NCBI GenBank assembly: GCA_963816315.1
Contig: CAWFJZ010000047.1
Coordinates: forward strand, 80,224 to 144,223
Source of the DNA: CADEEN01 sp963816315
Lineage (GTDB): Bacteria; Pseudomonadota; Gammaproteobacteria; Burkholderiales; Burkholderiaceae_C
Direction of reading: 5' to 3'
DNA: 64,000 bases
The notes under the pieces are model-generated. The model made no database searches, was not told where the DNA came from, and saw only the letters and a program-made list of their open reading frames with translations. A program made the position numbers and the translations under genes. Below are positions 1 through 10,100 of the stretch, one piece after another. Every line of letters starts with the position of its first letter. Positions within the stretch are counted from its first letter, which is position 1.

Positions 1-1
1 G

Positions 2-163
2 CAACGCGTGGCGACGCATGCCGCGCGCTACCTCGGCCTGGCGGACCGCGGCGTCATCGCGCCGGGTGCGTTCGCCGACCTCGTGCAGTTCGACGCCGCG
101 CTCGCGGTGCAAGGCGTGATGGTCGAAAGTGAGACGGTGCATGGCCACTTCACGCCTGCTTGA
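2..163 (+). CDS. nagA: N-acetylglucosamine-6-phosphate deacetylase, C-terminal fragment (cut by window edge)
   Basis: Only the last 53 residues lie in the window. They show the C-terminal strand pattern of NagA-type amidohydrolases: a helix with ARYLGLADRG, then the conserved IAPGAFADLVQFD segment in which the metal-dependent hydrolase folds back into its small beta-sandwich domain, then a final VQGVMVESE strand. NagA removes the acetyl group from GlcNAc-6-phosphate in the cytoplasm. The assignment rests on this tail plus the overlapping downstream SIS-domain gene, the usual nagA partner. Other amidohydrolases with the same tail cannot be fully excluded. Confidence 0.7.
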   Translation, partial: QRVATHAARYLGLADRGVIAPGAFADLVQFDAALAVQGVMVESETVHGHFTPA

Positions 164-1168
164 AGAGACGCGCCAAGCGCCCGACGCGGTCGCGCGTGCG
201 CTGACGCTGGACGGCGAGCGCTACGCCGCCTTCGGTGCGCTGTTGCGATCACAGCCGCCGCGTGCCGTGCTGACGCTGGCACGCGGCAGCTCCGACCATG
301 CTGCGCACTACGCGGCCTACCTCGTCATGGCGCGCCTGGGCCGGCTCGTCACCTCGTTGCCGATGTCGGTGATCACGCTGCACGGCGCAGCGCTGCACAC
401 CGACGGCCTGCTCGCGGTGGCGTTCTCGCAGTCGGGGGCGAGCACCGATCTGATCGAGACGACGCGCCGCTTCGCGCAACGCGGTGCGCTGACCGCGGCC
501 TTCGTCAACGACAGCGCGTCGCCGCTGGCCGAAGCCGCCGCGTGGCCGTTCGCGCTTGCATGCCGGGCGAAGAAACCAGCGTTGCCGCGAGCAAGAGTTT
601 CATCGCGCAGTTGGCCGCCGGTGCACGCTGGGTCGCGGCCTGGCAGGACGATGCGGCGCTGACGGCGGCGATCGACACGCTGCCGGCGTCGCTCGCACAG
701 GCCCTCGCGGCGGGCAGTAGCTGGGCCGAGCGCGCCGTGCCGTTGCTGGTGCACAGCGAGCGCATGTTCGTCGTCGGCCGTGGCACGGGCCTGGCGATCG
801 CGATGGAAGCGGCGCTGAAGTTGAAGGAGGTCTGCGGCATCCAGGCCGAAGCCTTCTCCGGCGCCGAACTGCGGCACGGCCCGCTGGCGCTGATCGAGCC
901 GGGCTACCCTGTGCTCGTCTTCGCGCCGCGCGGCCCGGCGCATGCGGGCCTCGTCGCGCTCGCCGACGATCTGCGAGCGCGCGGCGCGCAAGTCTTGTTC
1001 GCTGGCGACGGCGGCGATGCGCTGCCGCTGGTCAGCGCCGCCGCGCCCGAGCTCGACCCGCTGTGCGCGATCCAGAGTTTCTACGTGCTCGCCGAAGCGC
1101 TGGCCCGTGCGCGCGGCCGTGATCCCGATGCGCCGCCGCATCTGTCGAAGGTCACACGCACACGCTGA
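141..1168 (+). CDS. SIS-domain sugar-phosphate deaminase/isomerase (NagB-II/AgaS type), frameshifted
   Basis: The protein of about 340 aa has two SIS domains. Domain 1 shows RGSSDHAAHYAAYL and SQSGASTDLI. The middle has GEETSVAASKSF. Domain 2 shows GRGTGLAIAMEAALKLKE and the ELRHGPLALIEPG loop. These match the GlmS isomerase half and the stand-alone NagB-II enzymes that convert glucosamine-6-phosphate to fructose-6-phosphate plus ammonia. The start at 141 overlaps the end of nagA by 23 bases, so the two probably form one amino-sugar catabolic unit. The reading frame changes near 545-562, where one base appears to be missing between NDSASPLAEAAAWPFAL and the MPGEETSVAA segment. Both halves are well conserved, so a sequence error is more likely than a dead gene. 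Confidence 0.8.
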
Positions 1169-1174
1169 GCGCGC

Positions 1175-1807
1175 CTACTGAATCAACCCGTTCTTCAACG
1201 CGTAATACGTCAAGTCGCTGTTGCTCGCCAGCTTCAACTTCTCCAGCACGCGCGTGCGGTAGGTGCTGACGGTCTTGACACTCAGGAACATGCTCTCGGC
1301 CATGTGGCCGATGGTCTCGCCCTTGGCCAAGCGCAGGAAGACCTGCAACTCGCGCTCCGACAAATTCTCATGCGCAGGGCGGTCGCCGCCGGCGGCCATG
1401 CCGTCGGCCAGCAACTCGGCCACGGCCGGTGTGATGTAGCGCCGGCCCAGGGCGACGGTGCGGATCGCCTTGACGATCTCGTCCGGGTCGGCTTCCTTGT
1501 TGATGTAGCCGCTGGCGCCCTGGCGCAGCAGCGTCGTCGCGTAGTGCGCTTCCGGAAATCCGGAGAGGATCAGCACGTGCATGTCCGGGAATCGTGCCTT
1601 GATCGCGGCCAGCGCATCGACGCCGCCCTGGTCGGGCATCGACAGATCCATCAGCAGCACGTCGGTTTCGCCGCCGCGCGCCAGCTCCAGCGCTTCGCGC
1701 CCGTTGGCGGCTTCGCCGCTGATGCGCAGATCGACCTGCTCCGACAAGAATTGCCGCAACCCGCTGCGCACGATGGCGTGGTCGTCAACGATGCCAACCC
1801 TGATCAT
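1175..1807 (-). CDS. NarL/FixJ-type two-component response regulator
   Basis: This 210-aa protein has an N-terminal receiver with the acidic pair in GIVDDHAIVRSG, the phospho-acceptor Asp in LLMDLSMPDQGG and the conserved Lys in GYINKEADP. A C-terminal LuxR helix-turn-helix follows (LSERELQVFLRLAKGE, then SVKTVSTYRTRVLEKL). It should bind DNA when phosphorylated. The ATG at 1807 is chosen because MIRVGIVDD is the usual family start and GGAG lies at a good distance; a longer in-frame start at 1870 is less likely. No histidine kinase is adjacent. The NarX-like kinase at 18938-20302 is a plausible partner by type only. The upstream region carries several GT(A/C)GGAC-like sites. Confidence 0.9.
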   Translation of the reverse strand: MIRVGIVDDHAIVRSGLRQFLSEQVDLRISGEAANGREALELARGGETDVLLMDLSMPDQGGVDALAAIKARFPDMHVLILSGFPEAHYATTLLRQGASGYINKEADPDEIVKAIRTVALGRRYITPAVAELLADGMAAGGDRPAHENLSERELQVFLRLAKGETIGHMAESMFLSVKTVSTYRTRVLEKLKLASNSDLTYYALKNGLIQ

Positions 1808-1823
1808 GATGTGAAGCCGCTCC

Positions 1824-1877
1824 TTGTAGGACAAGCCTAGCAGCGCGGTAGGGCGGTTCACATCAGACATGTCCTAC
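1824..1877. promoter_or_regulatory. GT(A/C)GGAC-like motif cluster upstream of the NarL-type regulator
   Basis: GTAGGAC lies at 1826-1832, GTAGGGC at 1848-1854 and the inverted form GTCCTAC at 1871-1877. The steps between them are 22 and 23 bases. They lie 19-70 bases upstream of the regulator start; the last copy falls inside the end of the DUF2177 gene. The same heptamer recurs upstream of other stress and signalling genes in this window. An operator role is inferred. Confidence 0.45.
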
Positions 1878-2264
1878 ACGCTGCATTGCGTAGAACGCCG
1901 CCGTGCCGGCCAGGGCGCTGGCAAACGCGCCCCAAGCCATGTCGGCCAGCGTCAGCGTCGCGCTCCAATGGCGCAGCGTCGCCATGTTCGTCAGGTCGTA
2001 GGTGCCGTAGGCCACCAGGCCGAACAGCGCACTGCGCCACGCCGCCATCCAGATGCTGTCGGGCATCGGCTGAACCGCCAGCGCCACCAGGCCGGCCGGG
2101 TAACCGAGGTAGAACAGCGCGGCCGGCAGGAGGCGGACTTGCGCCGCCATCAACTCGCCGATCTCGCGGCGGTAGAGATCGCGTGCGATGACGCCGAGCC
2201 AGAGGGCATCGAGCACGCCCATGACCAACAACGCGGCGCCATAGCCCCAAACAACAGCCGGCAT
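1863..2264 (-). CDS. DUF2177 family membrane protein
   Basis: This 133-aa hydrophobic protein has about four predicted transmembrane segments, including VVWGYGAALLVMGVLDALWL near the N-terminus. It carries the family landmarks LYRREIGELM, YDLTNMATLRHW and DMAWGAFASALAGTAAF. Members of this family are inner-membrane proteins of unknown function. The ATG at 2264 follows AGGGGAGA at the right distance; a longer frame to 2420 has no family-like sequence. The gene lies just upstream of, and co-directional with, the NarL-type regulator, 55 bases apart, so they may be co-transcribed. Confidence 0.85.
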   Translation of the reverse strand: MPAVVWGYGAALLVMGVLDALWLGVIARDLYRREIGELMAAQVRLLPAALFYLGYPAGLVALAVQPMPDSIWMAAWRSALFGLVAYGTYDLTNMATLRHWSATLTLADMAWGAFASALAGTAAFYAMQRVGHV

Positions 2265-2318
2265 ATCGTCTCCCCTTGCGTTACCGTCGAGTGTCGCCGC
2301 AGCGCGACGCCAACGCGC

Positions 2319-2348
2319 GTCGGATCGCGCACGCGCCCAGGGTAGGAC
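2319..2348. promoter_or_regulatory. GT(A/C)GGAC motif pair between DUF2177 and BLUF genes
   Basis: GTCGGAT (2319-2325) and GTAGGAC (2342-2348) occur in direct orientation, 23 bases apart, in the divergent intergenic region. They could serve either gene. The spacing equals that of the pairs at 15794/15817, 21518/21541 and 29766/29789. Function is inferred from recurrence only. Confidence 0.45.
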
Positions 2349-2439
2349 GGGGCCGCGCCCTTCATGTCTTTTGACACGGCCACGCCCGCCCGCCGCGCCT
2401 ACATTGCCGGCCAAGACCACACCACGCTTTGCCCGCTCC

Positions 2440-2850
2440 GTGAACGCCTCGAACCAGCAATTCCTCTACCTCAGCCACCTCGTCGCCAGCGTGCGCTACG
2501 ACGTGGTCTCGGCCATCTGCCAAGTCTCGCGGCGGCGCAATGCCGAGCTGTCGCTGGCCGGCGTGCTGCTCTTCGACGGCCACCGTTTCTGCCAGTGGCT
2601 CGAAGGCCCGCCGGATGCGCTGGCGCGTGTGCGCGAGTCGATCAACAGCGACCCGCGGCACGAGTTCGTGACCGTGCTCGTGGATCGGCCGCAGCCGCCG
2701 TTGGCGGCGACCGAGCCCTGGCAGGCCGGCTACTGCGGCCCGGACGAACTCGACCTGCTGGTCGGCCCCGAGCGCCAAGATCGCGCCGATGCCGACGAGA
2801 CGATGACGATCTTTCGCGGCATTGTCAGCCGCTCTGACCTCTCGCCGTGA
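2440..2850 (+). CDS. BLUF-domain blue-light photoreceptor
   Basis: This 136-aa single-domain protein has the flavin-binding BLUF fold. With the GTG at 2440 as residue 1, Tyr10 (FLYLS), Asn34 (SRRRNAE) and Gln52 (FCQWLEG) are spaced exactly like Tyr21, Asn45 and Gln63 of AppA. These residues form the FAD hydrogen-bond network that switches on blue light. Trp94 falls close to AppA Trp104. There is no attached output domain, so it must signal through a partner. The in-frame frame extends to a TTG at 2371, but the extra residues are not family-like and no clear ribosome site decides the start. Its 3' end overlaps the convergent metallopeptidase gene by 26 bases. Confidence 0.88.
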   Translation: MNASNQQFLYLSHLVASVRYDVVSAICQVSRRRNAELSLAGVLLFDGHRFCQWLEGPPDALARVRESINSDPRHEFVTVLVDRPQPPLAATEPWQAGYCGPDELDLLVGPERQDRADADETMTIFRGIVSRSDLSP

Positions 2851-3839
2851 GCGCGCGTTGCACCAGTCGCAGCTTGCCGATCACCGGCGGCGGCAGCAGG
2901 TACGGGTAGCTGTCGGCCAGACCGAGGCTGCGCGACATGGCGTTGACAAAACGCGCCAGCGGCAGCCAATGGTCGAGCACGAGACGCTCCACCGGAGCGG
3001 TGGCGACGGCCTGCTCCGGTTGCACCGGCGCGCCGCCGGCCGATGACAACTGCAGGCCCCACGCCGCAGCGGTGTCCACCGCATCGACCATCAGCAGGTA
3101 ATGGGCACAGGTCTCGGCCCAGTCTTCCCACGGGTGGGCGCTGGCGTAGGCGCTGACGAAATGCTGCTGCCAGTCCGCCGCCGGGCCCTGCTGGTAGTGC
3201 CGCTCCAGCGACGCGTTGTAGTCCACGCGCTCGTCGCCGAACGTGGCGCGGAAGTCGTCGATCGCCGGCCAGCCTTCGACGAAGCGATGAAAGAAGTAGT
3301 GCGAGAGTTCATGCCGCAGGTGGCCGAGCACGGTGCGCTGCGGCTCGCCGAAACTGACCCGCGTCGCTTCGCGCACGGCGTCGTCGGCCTCGTTGAGGTT
3401 GAGCGTGATCGTGCCGTTCATCTGGCCGGTGAACGTCGGCGCGCCGGGGGCCGGCAACGTCCAGACAAAACGCAGCCCCTGCAGATCGTCGTCGCCCATC
3501 TTCGGCGCGAACGGCACGCCGAGTTGCAGCAGCGTGTACAGCACCTGGCGCTTGGCGGCTTCGGCGCGCGCGCGCAGCCAGTCGGCGCCGACGGCGCTCT
3601 CGGCGCCGGTGAGGCGGCAACTGCGGCAGCGCTCGATCGGGTCGGCGGCTTCGATGGCCCAGTTGCAGGCTTCCGTCGTCAGGCGTTGGACGCAGGTGCG
3701 ATGCCCGCCGTCGGCCGCACCCACGCGCCACCATCTGCATCAGATCGGGCGCGAAGGCGATCTCGCTGCCGCAGGCCAGACAGACCGAATTTTCGAAATA
3801 GACCTGCTGTTGGCAGACCGGACAAGAGAACAGGTGCAT
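2825..3839 (-). CDS. Zinc-ribbon plus putative zinc metallopeptidase (Peptidase_Mx-like), frameshifted
   Basis: The N-terminus is a four-cysteine zinc ribbon (FSCPVCQQQVYFENSVCLAC, starting at the ATG at 3839). The body contains an HExxH-type metalloprotease signature, HLRHELSHYFFHRF, and a downstream DWAETCAHYLL segment that probably supplies the third metal ligand. This architecture matches the putative zinc-binding metallo-peptidase family PF15887, whose substrates are unknown. The frame changes near 3715-3724: the ribbon is in one frame and the peptidase body in the next, consistent with one extra base. The start codon overlaps the stop of the small membrane protein gene upstream, so translation is probably coupled. 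Confidence 0.78.
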
Positions 3840-3970
3840 CAGTGCCAGAACGTCGTGTGTTGGGTCGATTCGTAGGCTACCAGGGCCAGGTAGGACAGCA
3901 AGGCGACGACCATGCACACCAGTGCAGCCATCACGGGCGCTGAAATACGGCGCGGAGTGAAACGAGTCAT
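3839..3970 (-). CDS. Small single-pass membrane protein (43 aa)
   Basis: This tiny protein has a basic N-terminus (MTRFTPRRIS) followed by one hydrophobic segment (MAALVCMVVALLSYLALVAY) and a short polar tail. I do not recognise a family. Its stop codon overlaps the first base of the ATG of the zinc-ribbon metallopeptidase (TGATG), which suggests coupled translation and a role with that enzyme, perhaps anchoring. A GTAGGAC motif lies about 80 bases upstream (4049-4055). Confidence 0.6.
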   Translation of the reverse strand: MTRFTPRRISAPVMAALVCMVVALLSYLALVAYESTQHTTFWH

Positions 3971-4048
3971 GTCGGTTGCTCCTGCGGGCTGCCGACGGGG
4001 CTGCCCACAGAGGAATAAGCATGATGCGGGCCGCTCGCTGCCGCGGCT

Positions 4049-4055
4049 GTAGGAC
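4049..4055. promoter_or_regulatory. GTAGGAC motif upstream of the 43-aa membrane protein/metallopeptidase pair
   Basis: A single perfect GTAGGAC lies 79 bases upstream of the ATG at 3970. No convincing second copy lies 23 bases away. It is listed because of its recurrence upstream of other genes in the window; taken alone it would be weak. Confidence 0.3.
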
Positions 4056-4171
4056 GAAGTGACAACGTTGGTGGCGGCAGGCGCACGGTCCAGTGCGTGT
4101 TCTCGTGCAGCGTGTCGAGATCGAGCCACGTGCCCACGGCCAGATCACGGCGATCGGCCGCCGCCGTCGCC

Positions 4172-7100
4172 TCACGCACGAGATCGAACACATGCTCGTG
4201 GCCGCGCCAGCGCAAGGTGACTTGCGCGCGCCGGCCAGTCCGGCGGCAGCAATGGTGCAAAGCGCACCAGCGCAGCGCGGCGCTGCACGCCGAGCAGCGA
4301 CTCGACGCCGGCGCGCAGCAACCAGCCCGCCGCGCCCGTGTACCAGCTCCAGCCACCCTGGCCGCGCCACGGCGCATGGCCATAGACGTCGCCGGCGACG
4401 GCATACGGTTCGAGCCGGTAGGCCGCGAACTGCCGCGCGTCGTTCATGCGGTGCGCCGGGCTCGCCGCCTGCCACGCCTGCCACGCGCGCGCTGCGTCAC
4501 CGCTTTGCGCAAACGCCATCGACGCCCACGCCGCGGCATGCGTGTACTGGCCGCCGTTCTCGCGCACGCCGCGCGGGTAGGCCTGGATGTAGCCGGCGTT
4601 GGGTTGCTGCGTCGCCAGCGGCGGGTCCAACAGGCGCACGAGGTTGGCGTCGCCGTCGATCAGGTGCTCGGCCGCCGACTGCATCGCCTGCTGCGCGCGC
4701 GACGCATCGCCGCCGCCGGCCAGCACGGCCCAGGCCTGCGCGATCAGATCGATCTTGCACTCGGCGTTGGCCGCCGAGCCGAGCGCGCTGCCGTCGTCGA
4801 AGAAGGCGCGGCGGTACCACGCGCCGTCCCAGCCGTGGGTTTCGATCGCTTGCAACAGGCTCGTGCGCGCCGCGCGCCAACGCGCGGCGCGCGCGGCCTC
4901 GCCGCGCTGCATGGCGAGTGCGGCCATCGGCTCGAGCATCGAGACCTGGAACCAGGCCAGCCACACCGACTCGCCCCGGCCTTCGATGCCGACGCGGTTC
5001 ATGCCGTCGTTCCAGTCGCCGGCGCCCATCAGCGGCAGGCCGTGAATGCCGACGGCCAGGCTGCGGTCGAGCGCGCGCGCGGCATGCTCGAAGACGCTGG
5101 CGCTGTCGGTCGAAGCCTGCGGGATCTCGTACACGTCTTCGGCGCCCTCGGGCACCGGGCGGCCTTCGATGAACGGCGCCGGCGCATCGAGCAGGGCCGC
5201 ATCGCCGCCGGTATCGAGGTGGCGCAGCACGCCGGCGACGAGCCACAGCAGGTCGTCGGAAAAGCGCGTGCGCACGCCGGCGCCTTCGGGCGGATGCCAC
5301 CAATGCTGCACGTCGCCTTCGTGGAACTGGCGGCTGCAGCAGAGCAGGATCTGCTCGCGCAGCAGTTGCGGGTCGAGCGACGTCAGCGCCATCGCATCCT
5401 GCAACTGATCGCGAAAGCCGTACGCGCCGCCGATCTGATAGAAGCCCGCGCGCGCCCACAGCCGGCAGGCCAGCGTCTGGTAGCGCAGCCAGTGGTTGAC
5501 GAGGGCGTCGAAGCGCGCGTCGGGCGTGCGCACCTGCACGCCGCCCAGGCGCTCGCGCCAAGCGCCGCGGGCGCGCTCGCTGCGCACGGCAGGATCGACC
5601 GCGCAGGCCTCTTCGGCCAGCACCTGCGCGGCGCTCTTGCTGTCGGCGTGGCCGAGCAGCAGCGTCACGTCCTCGACGGTGTAAGGCGCGAGGTCGATTT
5701 CGATCGACAGCGCCGCGCACGGGTCCAGGCCGGTGCCGCTGCGCTGGCAGAACGCTTCGGGCACGACGCCGCGGCCACGCGCGTCGAAGACCTCGCGGCG
5801 GTCGCAAGTCCAGTCGAAGGCCCAGGCCGGCTGCGGGCGGCGCGGGCGCAGTGCGAGGAAGGCCGTCGAGTCGGCGAAGCCGGTGCCGCCATCGGTCTGC
5901 GTGGCCAGCAGCGCCAGCGACGAGCGGGCGATCGTCACGTCGTCATCGAAGCGGCTGGCCGAGTTCCAGAAAGGCGCGGAGGCGATCGACATGCGGTCGG
6001 CCCAGCGCGCGCCGATCTGCCACGACGCCACCGCGATCACGCGCAGCCGGCGCGCGGTGCGCGTGGCCGTGCGCAGCTTGACATGCGTCTGCTTGATGCG
6101 CGTGGCGGCATCGACGCAGACTTCGAGCACGACGTCGATGCCGTCGTGCACATGCGCCACGCGCGTCCAGCCGGGCCCATGCTCGACCGTGTAGCGCACC
6201 GCATTCGCGGCGCCCCACGGCGCGGGCCAGGCGTTCCAGACCTGGTCGCTGTCGAGGTCGTGCAGCAGCAGCCACTCGGCGGCCGGGTCGGTGAGCGGGT
6301 CGTTCGACGGCGGTGTGAGTTGCAAGAGGCGGCTGTTGTGCGCCCAGACATGGCCGCCGCCGCCCTCGGTGACATGGCAGCCGAACTCCGGGTTGGCGAG
6401 CACGTTGGCCCAGGCGCGTTGCGGGCGCTGCGTCGCGCTGACGGCAAAGCGGCAGCCGCCGTGTTCGCGGTCGAAGCTCGGCATGTCCACCACCACGGCG
6501 GCCGACGGCGGGGCGGCCCACGGCACGTCGTTGGCCAGGTGAACCTGCTTCTGTTCGAGCGCGCCGGCGTGCCAGCGCCGCAGGTCGTAGATCACCGCGC
6601 CGGGCGCGCGGCCGTCGGCCAGCAGATCGATGCGCGCCAGCGCGCGCAGGGCCTCCTGCTGCGGCGGCGTCAGATCCTGCGAGCGCAGCACGTGCAGTCG
6701 GCAGGCGCTGTGCGCCGGTTGCGTGGCCGCTTCGCCGTGCGTGTGCAACAGGCGCATCAAGCCCTGGTGCACCGGCTGCAGGTAAGACACCGGCTCGGTG
6801 TCCTGCAGCACCACATCCACCGAGAGGCCGGCGCGCGCCCACAGCGGCGTCACGCGCGCCACCCAGTCGGCCAGCGGCAGGCCGTCGGCATCGGGCACGC
6901 GCACCAGCAGCAGCGGGCGCTCGCCGGAGATGCCCAGGTGCCAGAGGCAGCGCCGGTCGATGGCGGGCGCGGCCTTGACGAGCGGCAGCGGCCGGGCGAG
7001 CAATTGCGCCAGCGGCGTCGAGAGCAATTGCCAGGCATGCCAGGCCGGGGCGTCGATGCGCGCTTCGCGCAGCGCGATCAGCGCCAGCGCCGAGGCCATG

Positions 7101-10100
7101 CGCCACGCGCGCTCGACGTGCACGCGCTGGCGGTGCCGATCGACGATGGCCGCCAACTCGCCGGCGTCGTGCGAGACCGCGGTGGCAAAACGCAGCTTGA
7201 CCGCGCCGCGCGCCGGCAGCACGCAGCGCACCGCGATCGAAGCGATCGGGTCGAGGCCGCTGTCGGCCGGCTGCGGCTGGCGCTCGAAGCACGGCGACTG
7301 CACCGAGCGGCCGCGGCCGAGCGCGAACGCGCGGTCGGTGCAGGGCCGCGTCTCGACGATGTCGGCGTCCGATTCGGCGAGGAAGTGCACCGCATGCACG
7401 GTCGGGTCGCCTTCGAGTCGGCCTTTGCGCGTGAACCACAGCACGCGCAGGTCGGCGTCCCAGCGCGTCTGCACGAACAGGTTGGAAAACGCCGGGTGCG
7501 CTTCGTCGGCCGCCTGCGTCGCCAGCACGAGCTCGAAGTACGAGGCCAGCTCGACGACGGGCGGCGCACCGGCCCCCGTGTGTTCGAGCGTGATCTCGCG
7601 CAACTCCACGTCCTCCTGCGGCGCCACCCAGACGCGCAGCCGCGACGACACCGCCGCGCCGATCGATTCGAAGGTGGCGGCATGCGGCTGCCACTCGCAG
7701 CGGTACTCGGCGCGCGGATCGGGGGCCGGATGCTGCGTCAGCGAATGCCAGCGCGCGCCGTGCTCACGTACGCCAGCCTCGTTGCGCGCTGCGACGCGCA
7801 GGAACATGAACGAGCCGTGCTCGCCGCGCAGCGCATCGTCGCGCCAGCGCGAGACGGCCAGCCCCGCCCAGCGCGTGGCGCCCGCGCCGTCGGGGCGCAT
7901 CAGCACCGACATGCGGCCGTTGGACAGCATGGCGACCGGCTCCAGCGCGCGCGTGCCGGGCTGCAACGCGCGCGCCGGCAGGGCCGGCGTGTCGGTGTGC
8001 TCGTCGAGTGCAGGCGGGATCCACAGCGGCGGCGGGCGCAGCGGCCGCACCATCGCCGGCACCGGCTCGTGCAGCAGCGTCGACACCGCGCTGACCTGCG
8101 GGTGGCCCATGAACCAGCGCCGCGCCGCGCCGTCGTGCAGCGTGTTGGTCAGGGCCAGCAGCGACATGCCCTGGTGATGCGCCATGAAGGTGGCGATGCG
8201 GCGCTGCGTCGTGCCGCTCTGCTGCCGCGACGCGGTGTGGTCGAGCGCTTCGATGAAACCGAAGCGGTCGCGCGCGCCGCGCTGCTGCAAGCGGCGCAGG
8301 TTGTGCCAGGCCTGCCACGGCGCCACCTGCAGCGCCAGCATCGACGCGTACGGCGCGATCACGCGCTCGTCGTCCGGCGTGCGCCGCAGCGCCAGCGCCG
8401 GCGCGCCCTGCGGCCCGTACTGGTAGGCCAGCGAGGCATCGCGCTCGGCATGCGCGCATTCCGAAATGCCCCACGGCAGATCCCACTCGCGGCCCTGATC
8501 GCGCTGCATCGCCACCGCGACCTGTGTCGCCGCCTGCAGCAGGCTGCCGGCGGGCTCATCGACCAGCAGGGTCGGCATCAGGTACTCGAACATCGAGCCC
8601 GACCAAGATTGCAGGCCAACGTCGGCCCCCTGCGCAAACGTCGGCCGCTTCAACCTCGCCCAGTGGCGCGCCGGCAGGTCGCCCTTGGCGATCGCCACCA
8701 GGCTGGCCAGCCGCGCTTCGGAGCACAGCATGTCGTAGTGGTTGATGTCGAGCTGCTCGCCGCCGTTGCTGGCATCGAGCAGCGCGCCGATGTGCAGCAG
8801 CTCGCGCCGCGGGTCGTACAGCCAGCGGTAGTCGGCCGCCCAGCCGAGCTGTTCGGCCTGCGCGGCCAGCGCCGCGGCGCCGTCGGTCGGTGGCTCGTCG
8901 TCGAGGGTGAGCGAGCGCACCGTGCGCAGGTGGTCGAGCAAGAGCCACAGCGCTTGCTCGGCCGCATGCGGCGGCTCGCCGTCGAGCGTGGCTTCGGGCT
9001 CCAGTGCCGCCAGGCGGCGCTGCACCTCGTCGATGTCGGCCAGCATCGGCTCGGCCAGTGTCAGCACGCCGGCGCGCCGCGCTGCGGCGAGCTGGATCTG
9101 GCTGCGCAGCAGCGTGGCTTGCGCGGCTTCGTCGCAAGCCGCTCCGTCCAACTCGCGCAACGCACCGGCCACGGCCACCAGCGCCGCGCTCAGGTTGCCG
9201 CTGTCCACCGTGGACAGGTAGGCCGGCGCCAGCACCGCCAGCGACTGCGTGTCGTACCAATTGAAGAAGTGGCCGCGGTGGCGCTGCAACGTTTGCAGCG
9301 TGGCCAGCGTGGCGCCGATGCGCGCCAACGTTTCGTTGCGGCCGATGAATCCGCAGCGCCGCGCGCACAGCACCGCCAGCAGGTACATGCCGATGTTGGT
9401 CGGCGAGGTCCGCGCTGCCGTCTGCCCATGCGGCAGGCGCTGGTGGTTGTCCGGCGGCAGATGGTGGTGGGCCGCGGTCACCATGTGCTCGAAATAGCGC
9501 CAGGTTTCGCGCGCCATGGCTTGCAGGTCTTCGGCCACGTCGGCGGTCAGCGGCCGTTCCTGCACCGCCGGCAGCGTTTGTGCGGCGCGCCAGGTGAGCA
9601 GCGGCGACAGTGCCCACAGTGCGCACAGCAGCAGGGCCGACGGCAGCGAGGCCGGTGCTGCGAGCACCAGCGCCGCGGCGATCAGCAGCGCCAGCGCGCT
9701 GACCTTGCGGTGGCGCCGCCACAGCGTGGCGCCGTCGCGCGAGGCCGCGGCTTCGGCGGCCGCCGCCGTGGTCCACGCGAGCAGACGACGCCGCGTGACC
9801 AGTTGGCGCACGAGCGCGCGCACGATCGCATCGACCGTCAGCAGCGACTGCTGCAGCAACTGCGCGAGCTGCCACGCCGTGCTGGCCAGCGCGCGGCCGA
9901 GCGCGTGGCCGACGTGGCGCACCAGCGGCGCCAGCGCCACGCGGTCGTCGGCGCCGGCCAACGTCGCCAGCGCGCCGATCAGCGGCCCGATGCCCAGCGC
10001 CGCGACCACCAGCAGCAGCGCGGCCGCGGGTTGCGGCGTGCCGGTGACCGCGCTGGCGAGCAGCAAGCCGACGGCAGCGGGCGCGACCAGCGAGCGGCGC

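Noticed and set aside
3890..3896. GTAGGAC inside the 43-aa membrane protein gene
   Set aside because: It encodes part of the hydrophobic segment and has no partner site; taken as chance.
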